Shown here: positions 53,531 through 62,262 of the stretch, piece by piece
Numbering within the stretch: position 1 is the stretch's first letter
Layout: each line of letters starts with the position of its first letter
Made by a program: the position numbers and the translations under genes
Notes under the pieces: model-generated
What the model was told of the DNA's origin: nothing
The model's input: the letters and a program-made list of their open reading frames with translations, nothing else
Databases searched by the model: none
Source: an uncultured Gemmatimonadales bacterium
GTDB taxonomy: Bacteria; Gemmatimonadota; Gemmatimonadetes; JACCXV01; JAHWKZ01
Direction of reading: 5' to 3'
Length of the DNA stretch: 64,000 nt
Assembly (NCBI GenBank): GCA_947259315.1
Contig: CAMYLR010000031.1
Span: 25,228-89,227 of the forward strand

Positions 53531-54940
53531 ATGCCGAAAGATCAGAACGTCGCCGCGCTCAACCTCGACGATTACAAGTACGGTTTCAAAGACCCCGACT
53601 CCTACGTTTTCAAGAGCGAGAAGGGGCTGTCGAGGCAGATCGTCGAGCAGATCTCGGAGATGAAGGAAGAGCCGGATTGGATGCGGAAGTTCCGCCTCAA
53701 GGGGCTCGAGATCTACGAATCCAAGCCCGTGCCAAAGTGGGGCGCCGATCTGTCGGGACTCAACATGGACGAAATCTACTTCTACGTGAAGCCGTCCGAA
53801 GGTGAAGGGCGGACGTGGGACGAGGTACCAGAAGACATCAAGCGCACGTTCGATCGACTCGGAATTCCCGAAGCCGAGCAGAAGTCGTTGTCCGGCGTCG
53901 GGGCGCAGTACGAGAGCGAGATGGTGTACCACCGGATCAAGGACGACCTGGCAGCGCAGGGAGTCATCTTCGATTCGATCGAGGACGGTCTCAAGAAGCA
54001 CCCGGACCTCTTCAAGCGCTACTTCGCGACGGTCATCCCGCCACACGACAACAAGTATGCCGCGCTCAACTCAGCGGTGTGGTCAGGTGGCTCGTTTATT
54101 TATGTGCCACCAGGTGTCGAAGTCGACATCCCGTTGCAGGCGTACTTCCGGGTCAACTCGGAGAACCTGGGTCAGTTCGAGCGGACGCTGATTATCGCCG
54201 ATGAAGGCTCCAAACTGCACTACATCGAGGGGTGCACCGCGCCGACGTACTCAACCGACTCTTTCCACAGCGGTGTGATCGAGATCATCGTGAATCGGGG
54301 CGCCAACGTTCGGTACACGACGATCCAGAACTGGTCGAACAACATGTACAACTTGGTCACTCAGCGGGCGCGGGTGGAGGAAGACGCACGCATGGCGTGG
54401 CTGGACGGCAACCTCGGCTCCAAGATCACGATGAAGTATCCGTCGTGTTATCTGATGGGACGGGGTGCTTCGGGCGAGATCATGTCGATCGCCTACGCTG
54501 GCCCCGGCCAGCACCAGGACGCCGGGGGCAAGATGGTCCACGCCGCCCCCCATACCACCAGCGAGATCATCTCGAAGTCGATCTCCAAGGGAGCGGGCCG
54601 GTCCACTTACCGCGGTCTGGTCCAGGTCCAGAAAGGCGCTCACAACGCGTCGAGCAACGTCGAGTGTGACGCATTGCTGCTGGATGAAAACGCCCGGACC
54701 GATACGTATCCGTACATCGAGATTGACGAGAACGATGCGTCGATCGGTCACGAGGCGACGGTCTCGAAGATCGGTGACGAGCAATTGTTCTACCTGATGC
54801 AGAGGGGACTCGCCGATGACGAGGCGCGGACGATGGTCGTGCGTGGCTTCATCGAGCCGATTTCAAAACATCTGCCACTCGAGTACGCGGTCGAGTTGAA
54901 CCGTCTAGTCGAGCTCGAGATGGAGGGGTCGGTCGGGTAA
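53531..54940 (+). CDS. sufB: Fe-S assembly scaffold SufB
   Basis: SufB holds the nascent cluster in the SufBC2D complex. The 469-residue length is typical. Landmark segments are [10 protein letters not shown] near 59, Y-V-P-P-G-V-E-V-D near 194, Y-I-E-G-C-T-A-P near 233, and the conserved C-terminal half with N-V-E-C-D-A-L-L and [17 protein letters not shown] upstream serves as a weak ribosome site. Confidence 0.97.
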   Translation: MPKDQNVAALNLDDYKYGFKDPDSYVFKSEKGLSRQIVEQISEMKEEPDWMRKFRLKGLEIYESKPVPKWGADLSGLNMDEIYFYVKPSEGEGRTWDEVPEDIKRTFDRLGIPEAEQKSLSGVGAQYESEMVYHRIKDDLAAQGVIFDSIEDGLKKHPDLFKRYFATVIPPHDNKYAALNSAVWSGGSFIYVPPGVEVDIPLQAYFRVNSENLGQFERTLIIADEGSKLHYIEGCTAPTYSTDSFHSGVIEIIVNRGANVRYTTIQNWSNNMYNLVTQRARVEEDARMAWLDGNLGSKITMKYPSCYLMGRGASGEIMSIAYAGPGQHQDAGGKMVHAAPHTTSEIISKSISKGAGRSTYRGLVQVQKGAHNASSNVECDALLLDENARTDTYPYIEIDENDASIGHEATVSKIGDEQLFYLMQRGLADDEARTMVVRGFIEPISKHLPLEYAVELNRLVELEMEGSVG

Positions 54941-55028
54941 CGGTCCGAGCGGCGCAAGGCATCAAAAACTAAAACGGATAGCGACGAACCATACCGAAGT
55001 ACGTAATCGAATGGGAGATAGCCTGGAC

Positions 55029-56396
55029 ATGAGCGAAACAGCGACTACCACGGACATCGGGACCGCGCCTACCGTGCGCGGAGAGATCAGCCCCGAAACC
55101 GTGAGTGCGATCGTGACCGCCCGAAACGAGCCTGATTGGATGGCTGCGCGCCGCCAACACGCGTGGGACGTCTATCGTGAGACCCCGATGCCGACCACCA
55201 AGGACGAAGAGTGGCGGTATACGGATTTGTCAAAGATCGACTGGCAGGAGTTGGCGATGATGGACCCGTCGCCGCCCGTGGGGGTTGATGACCGGGGTCA
55301 CATTCCGGCCGAGATTCAGGTCGCGCTGCACTTGGACGATCCTTCATCGGCGTGGTCTGTCGATCACAACTCGACAGCTATTTACCAACAAATCGACGAG
55401 GAACTGACCCGCCAGGGAGTGGTGTTTGTCGATCTCGCTGAAGCGATCGCGAATCACCCCGAGCTCCTTCAGAAGTACTTCATGACAAGCGCGGTAACGC
55501 CCGAATTTGGCAAGCTCGCGGCGCTCCATGGGGCTCTTGTTTCGGGCGGTAGAGTGCTCTACGTCCCCGCCGGTGTCGAGATCGAGCTGCCGGTCAACGC
55601 TTTCCACTGGCTCGATATCGAGCGAACGGCGCTGTTTCCACATACTCTGGTGATCGCCGGTCCGCAGAGTAAGGTCACATACGTTGAAGAGTGCGCCTCC
55701 CCGGCCCACGCCCAGGAAGGCTTGACGATGAACTGCGGCGTGACTGAGATCATCGCCGAGGAGGGCGCCAACGTGCGCTACGCGATAGTCCAGCAATGGG
55801 GGCGGCACGTCTTTCACTACCAGGCGGTGAGGGTTTTTGCTCACAAGGACGCTCAGATACAGACGCTGTTGGTGACGTTGGGAGCCGGGGTTGCCCGCTC
55901 CGACGTCGAGACCGATCTGCAAGCCGAGGGCGCCCACTCGGAGATGCTGGGGATCTACCTTGGCGACTCCGAACAGCACTTCGATCACTACACGTACCAG
56001 CTGCACCAGGCACCGCACGCGGGCTCGGACCTGCTCTACAAGGGGGCGCTCAAGGACCGCTCGCGGTCGGTGTTTCGGGGCATGATCCGGGTCATGCCTG
56101 GAGCCCAGGGAACGGATGCGTATCAGACCAACCGCAACTTGATCCTATCGGAAGACGCGCACGCCGACTCGCTGCCCAATCTGGAGATCGAGGCCGACGA
56201 CGTACGCTGTTCTCACGGTGCGACGATCGGTCAACAAGACGAGCAACAGATCTTCTACTTGATGAGCCGCGGTCTCAGTCGAGATGATGCGGAGAAGCTC
56301 ATCGTGTACGGTTTCTTCGAGGAAGTGCTGGCCCGCGTCCCGGTCGATTGGCTCCACAAGCGGCTGACGCGTGTCATCGAACGCAAGCTCGGTTAG
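55029..56396 (+). CDS. sufD: Fe-S assembly protein SufD
   Basis: SufD is the SufB paralogue in the scaffold. The 455-residue product has E-E-W-R-Y-T-D near 60, Y-V-P-A-G-V-E-I near 185, C-S-H-G-A-T-I-G near 395 and the end motif A-R-V-P-V-D-W-L. ATG 55029 is preferred because GGGAGA lies about 10 nt upstream; the in-frame ATG 55011 has no ribosome site. The 88-nt gap after sufB shows no clear hairpin. Confidence 0.95.
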   Translation: MSETATTTDIGTAPTVRGEISPETVSAIVTARNEPDWMAARRQHAWDVYRETPMPTTKDEEWRYTDLSKIDWQELAMMDPSPPVGVDDRGHIPAEIQVALHLDDPSSAWSVDHNSTAIYQQIDEELTRQGVVFVDLAEAIANHPELLQKYFMTSAVTPEFGKLAALHGALVSGGRVLYVPAGVEIELPVNAFHWLDIERTALFPHTLVIAGPQSKVTYVEECASPAHAQEGLTMNCGVTEIIAEEGANVRYAIVQQWGRHVFHYQAVRVFAHKDAQIQTLLVTLGAGVARSDVETDLQAEGAHSEMLGIYLGDSEQHFDHYTYQLHQAPHAGSDLLYKGALKDRSRSVFRGMIRVMPGAQGTDAYQTNRNLILSEDAHADSLPNLEIEADDVRCSHGATIGQQDEQQIFYLMSRGLSRDDAEKLIVYGFFEEVLARVPVDWLHKRLTRVIERKLG

Positions 56397-56406
56397 GAGG
56401 TCGAGA

Positions 56407-56748
56407 ATGGCCGAGTTCGTGAAGATCGCCGTGGCAGATGAGATTCCTGCCGGCGAGATGTGCGGCTACGAGATGAACGGAGTCAAGGTGGGGGTGGCCA
56501 ACGTCGACGGTGAGTTTCACGCGTTTCACGATTGCTGCACGCATCAGCAGTACACGTTGACGGACAGTTTCTTGATGGGTGAGCGGCTTACGTGCGACTG
56601 GCACGGGGCATCATTCGACATCAAGACCGGTGAGGTGCTCGCGCTGCCGGCAACCAAGCGGTTGCCGAAATTCGAGGTCGAGGTGAGAGAGGGCGAGATC
56701 TGGGTGGCCGTCCCAGCTGCCGACGAGATCGATCTACCGCCCGAATAA
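56407..56748 (+). CDS. Rieske-type [2Fe-2S] ferredoxin
   Basis: This 113-residue soluble protein has the Rieske ligands C-T-H (Cys44, His46) and C-D-W-H (Cys63, His66), followed by the usual G-A-S-F-D loop. It resembles bacterial dioxygenase-type ferredoxins and SufS-linked Rieske proteins. It lies between sufD and sufS with 1-10 nt gaps, so it may donate electrons during cluster assembly (inference). ATG 56407 follows AGGAGGT. Confidence 0.92.
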   Translation: MAEFVKIAVADEIPAGEMCGYEMNGVKVGVANVDGEFHAFHDCCTHQQYTLTDSFLMGERLTCDWHGASFDIKTGEVLALPATKRLPKFEVEVREGEIWVAVPAADEIDLPPE

Positions 56749-56749
56749 C

Positions 56750-58042
56750 GTGAGTGCTCCGAAGACCGCCAGCCAAGCTGATTCGTTGCCCGCCGAGCTA
56801 ACCGAGTCGCCGCTGGACATCGATGCAATACGGGCCGAGTTCCCGATCCTCGATCAGCAGGTTCACGGGCACCGTCTCGTGTACCTCGACAGTGCCGCGT
56901 CGGCGCAGCGTCCAGCGGTAGTCATCCGCACGATCGCCGACTACTACACCAAAGACCACGCCAACGTCCATCGAGGCGCTCACGAGCTCTCGGTGCGCGC
57001 CACCCGACGATACGAGGATGCACGCGGCAAGGTGGCTCGTTTCCTGGGCGCCGGGCGCGCCGACGAGGTCGTGTTCACGCGATCGACAACCGAGTCGATC
57101 AACCTCGTCAGCATGACGTGGGGCATAGCCAATCTGGGCCCCGGCGACGTGGTCGTGGTGAGCGAGATGGAGCACCACTCCAACCTGGTGCCGTGGCAGA
57201 TCGTTTGCGAGCGCACAGGGGCCGAGATCCAGGCGATCCGGGTCACCGACGATCAGCGGTTGGATCTCGACCACTTGGACGCGCTGCTTGGCTCGGGCGA
57301 TGTGCGGCTCGTTGCGACTGGCCACGTATCCAATGCTATTGGCACGATCCACCCGGTGGACGAGATCGCTCGTCGGGCCCACGAAGCGGGCGCGCTGTAC
57401 CTGATCGATGGTGCTCAGGCGGCTCCCCAGCTGCCGATCGATGTCCGCGCGATCGACTGTGACTTCTACACTTTCAGCGGCCACAAGGCGTGCGGTCCGA
57501 CGGGGATCGGGGCGTTGTGGGCGCGGCGCGAGTTGCTCGACGCGATGCCTCCCTATCAAGGCGGTGGCGAGATGATCGAAGAGGTCAGAATCGAGCGCTC
57601 GACGTACGCTGCGGTGCCACACAAGTTTGAAGCCGGCACACCGAACATCGCCGGTGCGATCGGTTTTGGGGCGGCGGTCGATTTCCTGCAAGCGCTGGAC
57701 CCCGAGACGATCCACGCGCACGAGAAGCGGATCGCGCGGCTCGTACTCGAAAGATTGGCTGACGAGTTCAAGGCGATCACCCTGTATGGCCCTGCGCCCG
57801 ACGTCGCACGGGCCGGCGTCGTGTCGTTCACGTTGGCCGACATCCACCCCCACGACTTGGCGACGATCCTCGATCACGAGGGGGTCGCTATCCGGGCCGG
57901 TCATCACTGTTGCCAACCGCTCATGCGTAGGCTCGGTGTGGCGGCGACCGCGCGGGCGTCGTTCTATCTGTACAATGCGGAGGATGATCTGGAAGCGTTG
58001 GTGCGTGGTTTACACCGGGCGCAGGAACTCTTCCGGGTATGA
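56750..58042 (+). CDS. sufS: Cysteine desulfurase SufS
   Basis: SufS takes sulfur from cysteine for cluster assembly. The 430-residue PLP enzyme shows the PLP lysine in F-S-G-H-K-A-C-G-P-T-G, D-G-A-Q-A-A upstream, and the group-II active-site loop R-A-G-H-H-C-C-Q-P-L with the persulfide cysteine. It starts with GTG 1 nt after the Rieske stop. The N terminus is about 20 residues longer than usual. Confidence 0.95.
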   Translation: MSAPKTASQADSLPAELTESPLDIDAIRAEFPILDQQVHGHRLVYLDSAASAQRPAVVIRTIADYYTKDHANVHRGAHELSVRATRRYEDARGKVARFLGAGRADEVVFTRSTTESINLVSMTWGIANLGPGDVVVVSEMEHHSNLVPWQIVCERTGAEIQAIRVTDDQRLDLDHLDALLGSGDVRLVATGHVSNAIGTIHPVDEIARRAHEAGALYLIDGAQAAPQLPIDVRAIDCDFYTFSGHKACGPTGIGALWARRELLDAMPPYQGGGEMIEEVRIERSTYAAVPHKFEAGTPNIAGAIGFGAAVDFLQALDPETIHAHEKRIARLVLERLADEFKAITLYGPAPDVARAGVVSFTLADIHPHDLATILDHEGVAIRAGHHCCQPLMRRLGVAATARASFYLYNAEDDLEALVRGLHRAQELFRV

Positions 58043-58073
58043 CGCACGCCTCACTGCGGGATCACGTAGCGTG

Positions 58074-58598
58074 ATGCTGGAATCGATCTTCCGCGAGCTC
58101 ATCCTCGAGCACTACCGCAAGCCTCGCAACAAGGGCGCGCTAGAGAATCCGACAGTCACGGTTTCGATGCGCAACCCGATGTGCGGCGACGAGATCGATC
58201 TCATGTTGACGATCGATGGTGACCGCATCGAAGCGGTTGGCTTCACCGGCCAGGGGTGCTCGATCAGCCAAGCCTCGGTGTCGATGATGACACAGGGTGT
58301 CATCGGTCGCTCGATCGACGCGGCGCTCGATCTAGAGAAGCGGTTCGTGGCTTTGATGCGTGATGATGAAGGGGCTAGCGAGGACCGGAAGTTGGGAGAT
58401 CTGCGCGCGCTTCAGGGGGTGGCCAAGCTTCCAGTTCGAATCAAGTGCGCGCTGCTGGGGTGGAATGCTCTCGATGAGGCGATCAAAGCGCACCAGAAGT
58501 CACCGACCGGTGCGATGGGTGAGAAGCTCGAGTTCGAGGATCTGACTGAACTGCCCGCGGGGTTCGACCCGGCAACGCACAAAGACGACCTGCCTTAG
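58074..58598 (+). CDS. sufU: Zinc-dependent sulfur acceptor/scaffold SufU
   Basis: SufU accepts persulfide sulfur from SufS in place of SufE. The 174-residue product has the three ligand cysteines Cys37 (M-C-G-D), Cys62 (G-Q-G-C-S-I-S) and Cys125 (R-I-K-C-A-L-L), with Asp39 as the fourth zinc ligand. The insert around residues 98-110 is characteristic of SufU rather than IscU. A GTG at 58071 directly before the ATG could also serve. It is the last gene of the suf operon. Confidence 0.94.
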   Translation: MLESIFRELILEHYRKPRNKGALENPTVTVSMRNPMCGDEIDLMLTIDGDRIEAVGFTGQGCSISQASVSMMTQGVIGRSIDAALDLEKRFVALMRDDEGASEDRKLGDLRALQGVAKLPVRIKCALLGWNALDEAIKAHQKSPTGAMGEKLEFEDLTELPAGFDPATHKDDLP

Positions 58599-58752
58599 TT
58601 TTTTCGGCTCTTTAGTCGGCCCGGTGATGAACCGGACGGTGAGATTTGATCCAACGCATCGCTTCGCACTCCCGACACGAGCTTCGGTTCTTGGTTAGCG
58701 ATGGAACTCTAATCTGCGGCAGCGACGAGAGCGACGGTGCGCCGTCGATGAC

Positions 58753-59811
58753 CTAGCAGCCGTAACTGGAGCCGGAGAACCACTCGTGCAGGGTGTCGTC
58801 GCGAAACGCGTAAATCGCGAACGCGTGGTGCTCCCAGCCTTCTACTTGGTAGAACAGCTCGGCTACGCCGTCGCCGTCGATGTCGACGACTTCCGCCAGA
58901 TGGTACCCGAAGCCGGCTTTGCTGCTGGGGGTGGCCTGCTTGAGCGTCAGCAGCACTCGCGGAACTGTTCCCGGACCCTGGTCCTCGACCCACATCAGGA
59001 TGCTGGCGTAGAACGGCTCGTTTTCCGGCGCTGACTCGGGTGCGTCATTATCCGGCGGAATCACGACCGCCTCGACAACACCCATCGCCTCGGCCCACCC
59101 GTCCCGGTCCAAGTCGAAGGTGCGAAACCCCTCGGCCCAACTCCATCGGGGTTCCCCCCACCGCGCGTCAGGGCGATCAAGTGCGGCTTCGTAGTGAGCG
59201 AGCGAATCGCTGGCCATCCGCATGATCGCCTCTCTGAGTCGTTCGGTCGCCGCCGGATTGAACAACGAGTCCCACCCGAACTCGACCTGAGACACCGGTT
59301 GGCTGAGTGCCAAGTAGTAGTTGAGCGTGTACTCGTACTCGAAACCGCGTCCGGAGACGGCCAACGAAGTGACGCGCGGATCGAATCGGCCAAACCGGAT
59401 GTACTCGTCGGGCAAGCTCAGGTTGCCGGTGCCGACCCGAACCGGACTGCAGCTGTATATGGCGGTCTCTATCTCCGTTACGCTGAACTCGCCGATGGCG
59501 TCGCCGTGATGATAGATCGTGAAGTCGCGGATCGTGGCGAGCGGTGTCTCGCGGTCGGTCTGGAACTCGTCGTCACCGGTAAGTGGGTGGACCCCGAACG
59601 TCACGGCCTCGGCCAACGAACCGTTCTCCAGCAGAGCTATCGGATAGATCTCACCGCGTACGGAGTGGGGCAGATTCTCGCGTCTGAGTTGAAGCAATGC
59701 GACCAATTGTCGCGCCGAATCCGTAGTGTCGGCGACCGCCGCCATGTTGGCTGGCGTCGAGGCATCCTGGCCAGCCAGGAGTGCGATGAGGAGGAGCGGC
59801 GCGATTCCCAT
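58753..59811 (-). CDS. Secreted protein of unknown function with calcium-loop repeats
   Basis: This is a 352-residue protein with a short signal peptide (about 1-13). The second half has two FG-GAP/VCBS-like loops, D-L-D-R-D-G-W-A-E-A and D-I-D-G-D-G-V-A-E-L, which typically bind Ca2+ within beta-propeller blades. The first half is not recognised. Two late features are an isolated Y-G-C at the end and Cys near 120. Flanking gaps of about 150 nt on each side hold no gene; a short hairpin lies at 59941. Confidence 0.72.
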   Translation of the reverse strand: MGIAPLLLIALLAGQDASTPANMAAVADTTDSARQLVALLQLRRENLPHSVRGEIYPIALLENGSLAEAVTFGVHPLTGDDEFQTDRETPLATIRDFTIYHHGDAIGEFSVTEIETAIYSCSPVRVGTGNLSLPDEYIRFGRFDPRVTSLAVSGRGFEYEYTLNYYLALSQPVSQVEFGWDSLFNPAATERLREAIMRMASDSLAHYEAALDRPDARWGEPRWSWAEGFRTFDLDRDGWAEAMGVVEAVVIPPDNDAPESAPENEPFYASILMWVEDQGPGTVPRVLLTLKQATPSSKAGFGYHLAEVVDIDGDGVAELFYQVEGWEHHAFAIYAFRDDTLHEWFSGSSYGC

Positions 59812-59940
59812 CGGAGACGCAAAAACCTGTGCACCAACCGTGCCATATGGGTCACAAGGTGGTCGTTTCTATCAAAACGCGCGGTGGGTGTGAGAGGCGG
59901 TGGAACGGGGGCCGGTTTTTTTGCGAACGCCGGAGGCATC

Positions 59941-59958
59941 GTGCGCCTGAAGGCGCAC
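59941..59958. other. Short hairpin downstream of the AhpD-like gene
   Basis: GTGCGCC and GGCGCAC pair perfectly around TGAA, 2 nt past the stop of the minus-strand AhpD-like gene. No T run follows, so termination is uncertain. Confidence 0.35.
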
Positions 59959-59960
59959 CA

Positions 59961-60515
59961 TCATGGCTCGTCTTCGCCCCAGTACGGTTCTAGCTCCACC
60001 CCGAGCCCGTCGGCCAACCGGTTTACGAACGCGAAGTAGGCCGTGACCTGGGCGATGTCGAGGATGGCGGTGTCGTCAAAACCAGCCGAACGTAGCGTTT
60101 CCACATCAGATGGGGACATCGCCTGCGGCTCACGGGTCAGCTTGACCGCGTAGTCGAGCATGGCGCGATCGGTGGGGCTCAGCTTGGCGGTCCGGTAGTC
60201 GTGTGAGAGCTGAGACACCAGTTCGTCGTCGCGCGTCAGCCTACGGAGACCCGCTCCGTGATGCAGCAGTCAATAGTGGCAGTCGTTGGTCGCTGATACG
60301 ACGACCGCGATCATCTCGCGCTGAGCGCGACTCAAGGGCGAGCGACCACGCATGATCGTCTTGTAGAACTCGTAATGCCCAGTCAACGACTCGGGATTGA
60401 GCCCGTGGATCTTCAAGATGTGGTCGACCCGGCCATCGCGCCCCGATAACCGGCGATAAACGTCAGACAGTTGGCCCTCGGCATCGTCTTCATCGATCAT
60501 ATCGATCCACGCCAC
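59961..60515 (-). CDS. AhpD-like peroxidase-related protein, candidate selenoprotein (in-frame TGA)
   Basis: One frame of 184 codons is interrupted only by TGA at codon 82 (60272-60270). Around it the protein reads N-D-C-H-Y-[TGA]-L-L-H-H-G, where relatives have the redox motif C-x2-C-x2-H-H. The TGA thus replaces exactly the second, reactive cysteine. Both sides are full family sequence: P-L-S-R-A-Q-R-E-M-I-A-V-V-V-S before, and D-Y-A-V-K-L-T and N-R-L-A-D-G-L-G-V-E after. A hairpin begins 10 nt after the TGA. Selenocysteine would give a C-x2-U peroxidase. A nonsense mutation of Cys (TGC or TGT to TGA) is the plain alternative. No sel genes are in the window. Confidence 0.7.
60243..60259 (-). 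promoter_or_regulatory. Candidate bacterial SECIS hairpin
   Basis: On the mRNA, ACGGAG pairs perfectly with CUCCGU around the loop CGGGU, starting 10 nt after the UGA (60272-60270). The loop lies 16 nt past the UGA with G as its second base, which fits the general bacterial SECIS layout. The stem is short (6 bp, 8 with one bulge). Confidence 0.45.
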
Positions 60516-60521
60516 GGTGGT

Positions 60522-60893
60522 TCAGCCTTTCGGGAGCAGTTGAGCGATGAGCGCCAGGATTAGCATGAGTTGGCCAAAACCGCCGAGCAGGCCGCTGGAC
60601 AACCGACGAAACGGCGTGCTCTGGTACCGTGTCAGGGCCTGAGCTAAGCCGTCCGCGATCAGCGGAAGCAGACACGCGATCGCAATCAGCACGGTTGGCG
60701 AGCCGAGCGCGATGAACGCCAGTGCGCCGCCGGCGTTACCCGCAATGAGTCCGGTACAGCGAGCGCAGATCGGCATCTGCCAGCCCATCACCGTCAAACA
60801 TCGGTCGGGGTTCCCATGGCAGCCGATGGCGAGCGCCGCGCGCGGTCTCAACGGCCGCGGCAAGTAGACGATTGGCGGGCGCTCGGGCGCCAT
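60522..60893 (-). CDS. DUF2085 membrane protein
   Basis: This 123-residue protein shows the DUF2085 signature C-H-G-N-P-D-R-C-L and the P-I-C-A-R-C-T-G-L motif, which bring four cysteines and a histidine together before two or three helices. A metal site is likely but the function is unknown. Its ATG overlaps the stop of the zinc-ribbon gene (TGATG), and the AhpD-like gene follows after 6 nt, so all three are probably co-transcribed. Confidence 0.88.
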   Translation of the reverse strand: MAPERPPIVYLPRPLRPRAALAIGCHGNPDRCLTVMGWQMPICARCTGLIAGNAGGALAFIALGSPTVLIAIACLLPLIADGLAQALTRYQSTPFRRLSSGLLGGFGQLMLILALIAQLLPKG

Positions 60894-61279
60894 CAGAATC
60901 CTCCCGCCTCACCGAGCATGCTGATACCGAGCACAAACACGACGTACAGCCCGGACAGCAGAATAAAGATCACAAACGGAATCCAGGTGTACTTGCAGAC
61001 ATCATCGGCCGTTCGGGGTTTGGTGTCGCGGATGAGAAACCAGGCGATGAGCGAAATGATCGGCATCGGCCACGCGCACATGTTGCCAAAGAAGAGCAGC
61101 GCCTTGACGAAGCCGGGTAGGCCTGGATCGGACGCAACGATCGGCGGCAGCCCGCCCGTGGCAGCCATCTCCGTCGCTCCGACCTCGAGCGTGTGGCCAC
61201 ATTGGCAGGAGAACGTGTGACCGGCAGAATACTGTGAAACGTCGTAAACCGTTCCGCACTGGGGACACGTCAGCTCCAT
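60893..61279 (-). CDS. Zinc-ribbon membrane protein of unknown function
   Basis: This is a 128-residue protein. The N terminus is a zinc ribbon with C-P-Q-C (Cys5, Cys8) and C-Q-C (about 24-26). Two hydrophobic segments follow (about 58-80 and 97-120). ATG 61279 was chosen because GAGGT lies 5 nt upstream and it starts the ribbon directly. A longer reading to 61495 would run through the Nudix gene on the other strand. It heads the minus-strand trio and is divergent from the Nudix gene. Confidence 0.8.
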   Translation of the reverse strand: MELTCPQCGTVYDVSQYSAGHTFSCQCGHTLEVGATEMAATGGLPPIVASDPGLPGFVKALLFFGNMCAWPMPIISLIAWFLIRDTKPRTADDVCKYTWIPFVIFILLSGLYVVFVLGISMLGEAGGF

Positions 61280-61330
61280 CGGACCTCGCAGGTATGGGGA
61301 GGGTGGCAGGAAATCGAGCCGCGCCCGATG

Positions 61331-61336
61331 TATAGT
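61331..61336 (+). promoter_or_regulatory. -10-like hexamer TATAGT, leaderless-start candidate
   Basis: TATAGT ends 7 nt before the GTG at 61344, with AGGAAA 17 nt further upstream in the -35 position. No Shine-Dalgarno is present. Confidence 0.4.
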
Positions 61337-61343
61337 CGGCGAC

Positions 61344-61781
61344 GTGGAACGGGTCAACAAAAGCGACAGTGTCGTGATTGGGGTCGTGCTGTGGGGCGGC
61401 CGGATCTTGATCCAGCAGCGAGTCGGGGACCCGGGCATGGACGGGTTGTGGGAGCTGCCGGGTGGTCGGGTCGGGCTGGGTGAGAAACACACCACGGCGT
61501 TGATCCGGGAGATCGCTGAGGAGACCGGGCTGCAGGTCGAGGTCAGCGGCTTGTTGGTTGCGATGAGCCACGCTTATCCGGATCGACGGGTCACCCTGTA
61601 CGCTTACGGCTGCACGCTGGCCGGTGACGGACAGGCGGCGAAGCCGACCGCGTCTGACTCCGATCCTCGCTGGGTGACGCCGGGCGAATATCGAGAGCTT
61701 CCGATGCCGGCGGCGAACCCGGCGATCCTCGCGGCACTCGACTGGTGGGTAGCGCATGCGCTTCGGGTTGACAGCCAATAG
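61344..61781 (+). CDS. Nudix hydrolase, MutT-like
   Basis: This 145-residue protein has a complete Nudix box near residues 33-55: G-x5-E-x7-R-E-x2-E-E-x-G-L. Preceding W-E-L-P-G-G-R is typical of nucleotide-cleaning MutT/NUDT15-like members, which hydrolyse (d)NTP derivatives. Substrate choice cannot be read from sequence. GTG is the start, and the next gene begins 1 nt after its stop. Confidence 0.9.
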   Translation: MERVNKSDSVVIGVVLWGGRILIQQRVGDPGMDGLWELPGGRVGLGEKHTTALIREIAEETGLQVEVSGLLVAMSHAYPDRRVTLYAYGCTLAGDGQAAKPTASDSDPRWVTPGEYRELPMPAANPAILAALDWWVAHALRVDSQ

Positions 61782-61782
61782 G

Positions 61783-62232
61783 ATGCGGGCGTACACGTTT
61801 GGCGTGAACACCGAACCGACCAATCTGGGTGAGCTCTTGACCCGCGGTGCATCGAGGTGGCAAGAGTTGCTCGTTGAGGGGTGCGGCGCGGCCGGCTTTG
61901 AGGAGGTCTCTCCCACCACGTACCAGGTGCTCTTGCCGCTGTTTGAGCAGGATGGCCTACCGATCAGTGAAGTCGGCCAGCGAGCTGGGCTCGCCAAATC
62001 GTCGATGACGACGATCGTCCGCGGACTGGTGAAAGACGGCCTGGTTCGGCTCGAAGAAGACGCTTCGGATCACCGCGTTCGGCGGCTATATTTGACCCGC
62101 CGAGCGAGAGATCTCGAGCAGGTTCTGAGTGACGGCGCGACTCGACTGCGCCATCGGGTCACGGCGACGCTCGGGATCCAGGGGCAGCAACAGCTCCACC
62201 GCACGCTCCAACGGCTGCTGGATACGCTGTAA
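61783..62232 (+). CDS. MarR-family transcriptional regulator
   Basis: This is a 149-residue winged-helix protein. The DNA-binding core shows L-P-I-S-E-V-G-Q-R-A-G-L-A-K-S-S-M-T and the wing D-A-S-D-H-R-V-R-R-L-Y-L-T. It has the MarR layout with N- and C-terminal dimer helices. The start is uncertain: ATG 61783 was chosen because it follows the Nudix stop directly, but ATG 61756 and GTG 61804 are also possible. It may control the flanking Nudix or FNR genes (inference). Confidence 0.87.
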   Translation: MRAYTFGVNTEPTNLGELLTRGASRWQELLVEGCGAAGFEEVSPTTYQVLLPLFEQDGLPISEVGQRAGLAKSSMTTIVRGLVKDGLVRLEEDASDHRVRRLYLTRRARDLEQVLSDGATRLRHRVTATLGIQGQQQLHRTLQRLLDTL

Positions 62233-62262
62233 CGAGTCCCTTTTTTCAAGGCCATACAATCA

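Noticed and set aside
60893..61495. 200-residue reading of the zinc-ribbon protein
   Set aside because: The first 72 residues overlap the Nudix gene on the other strand and look random; ATG 61279 has a good ribosome site.
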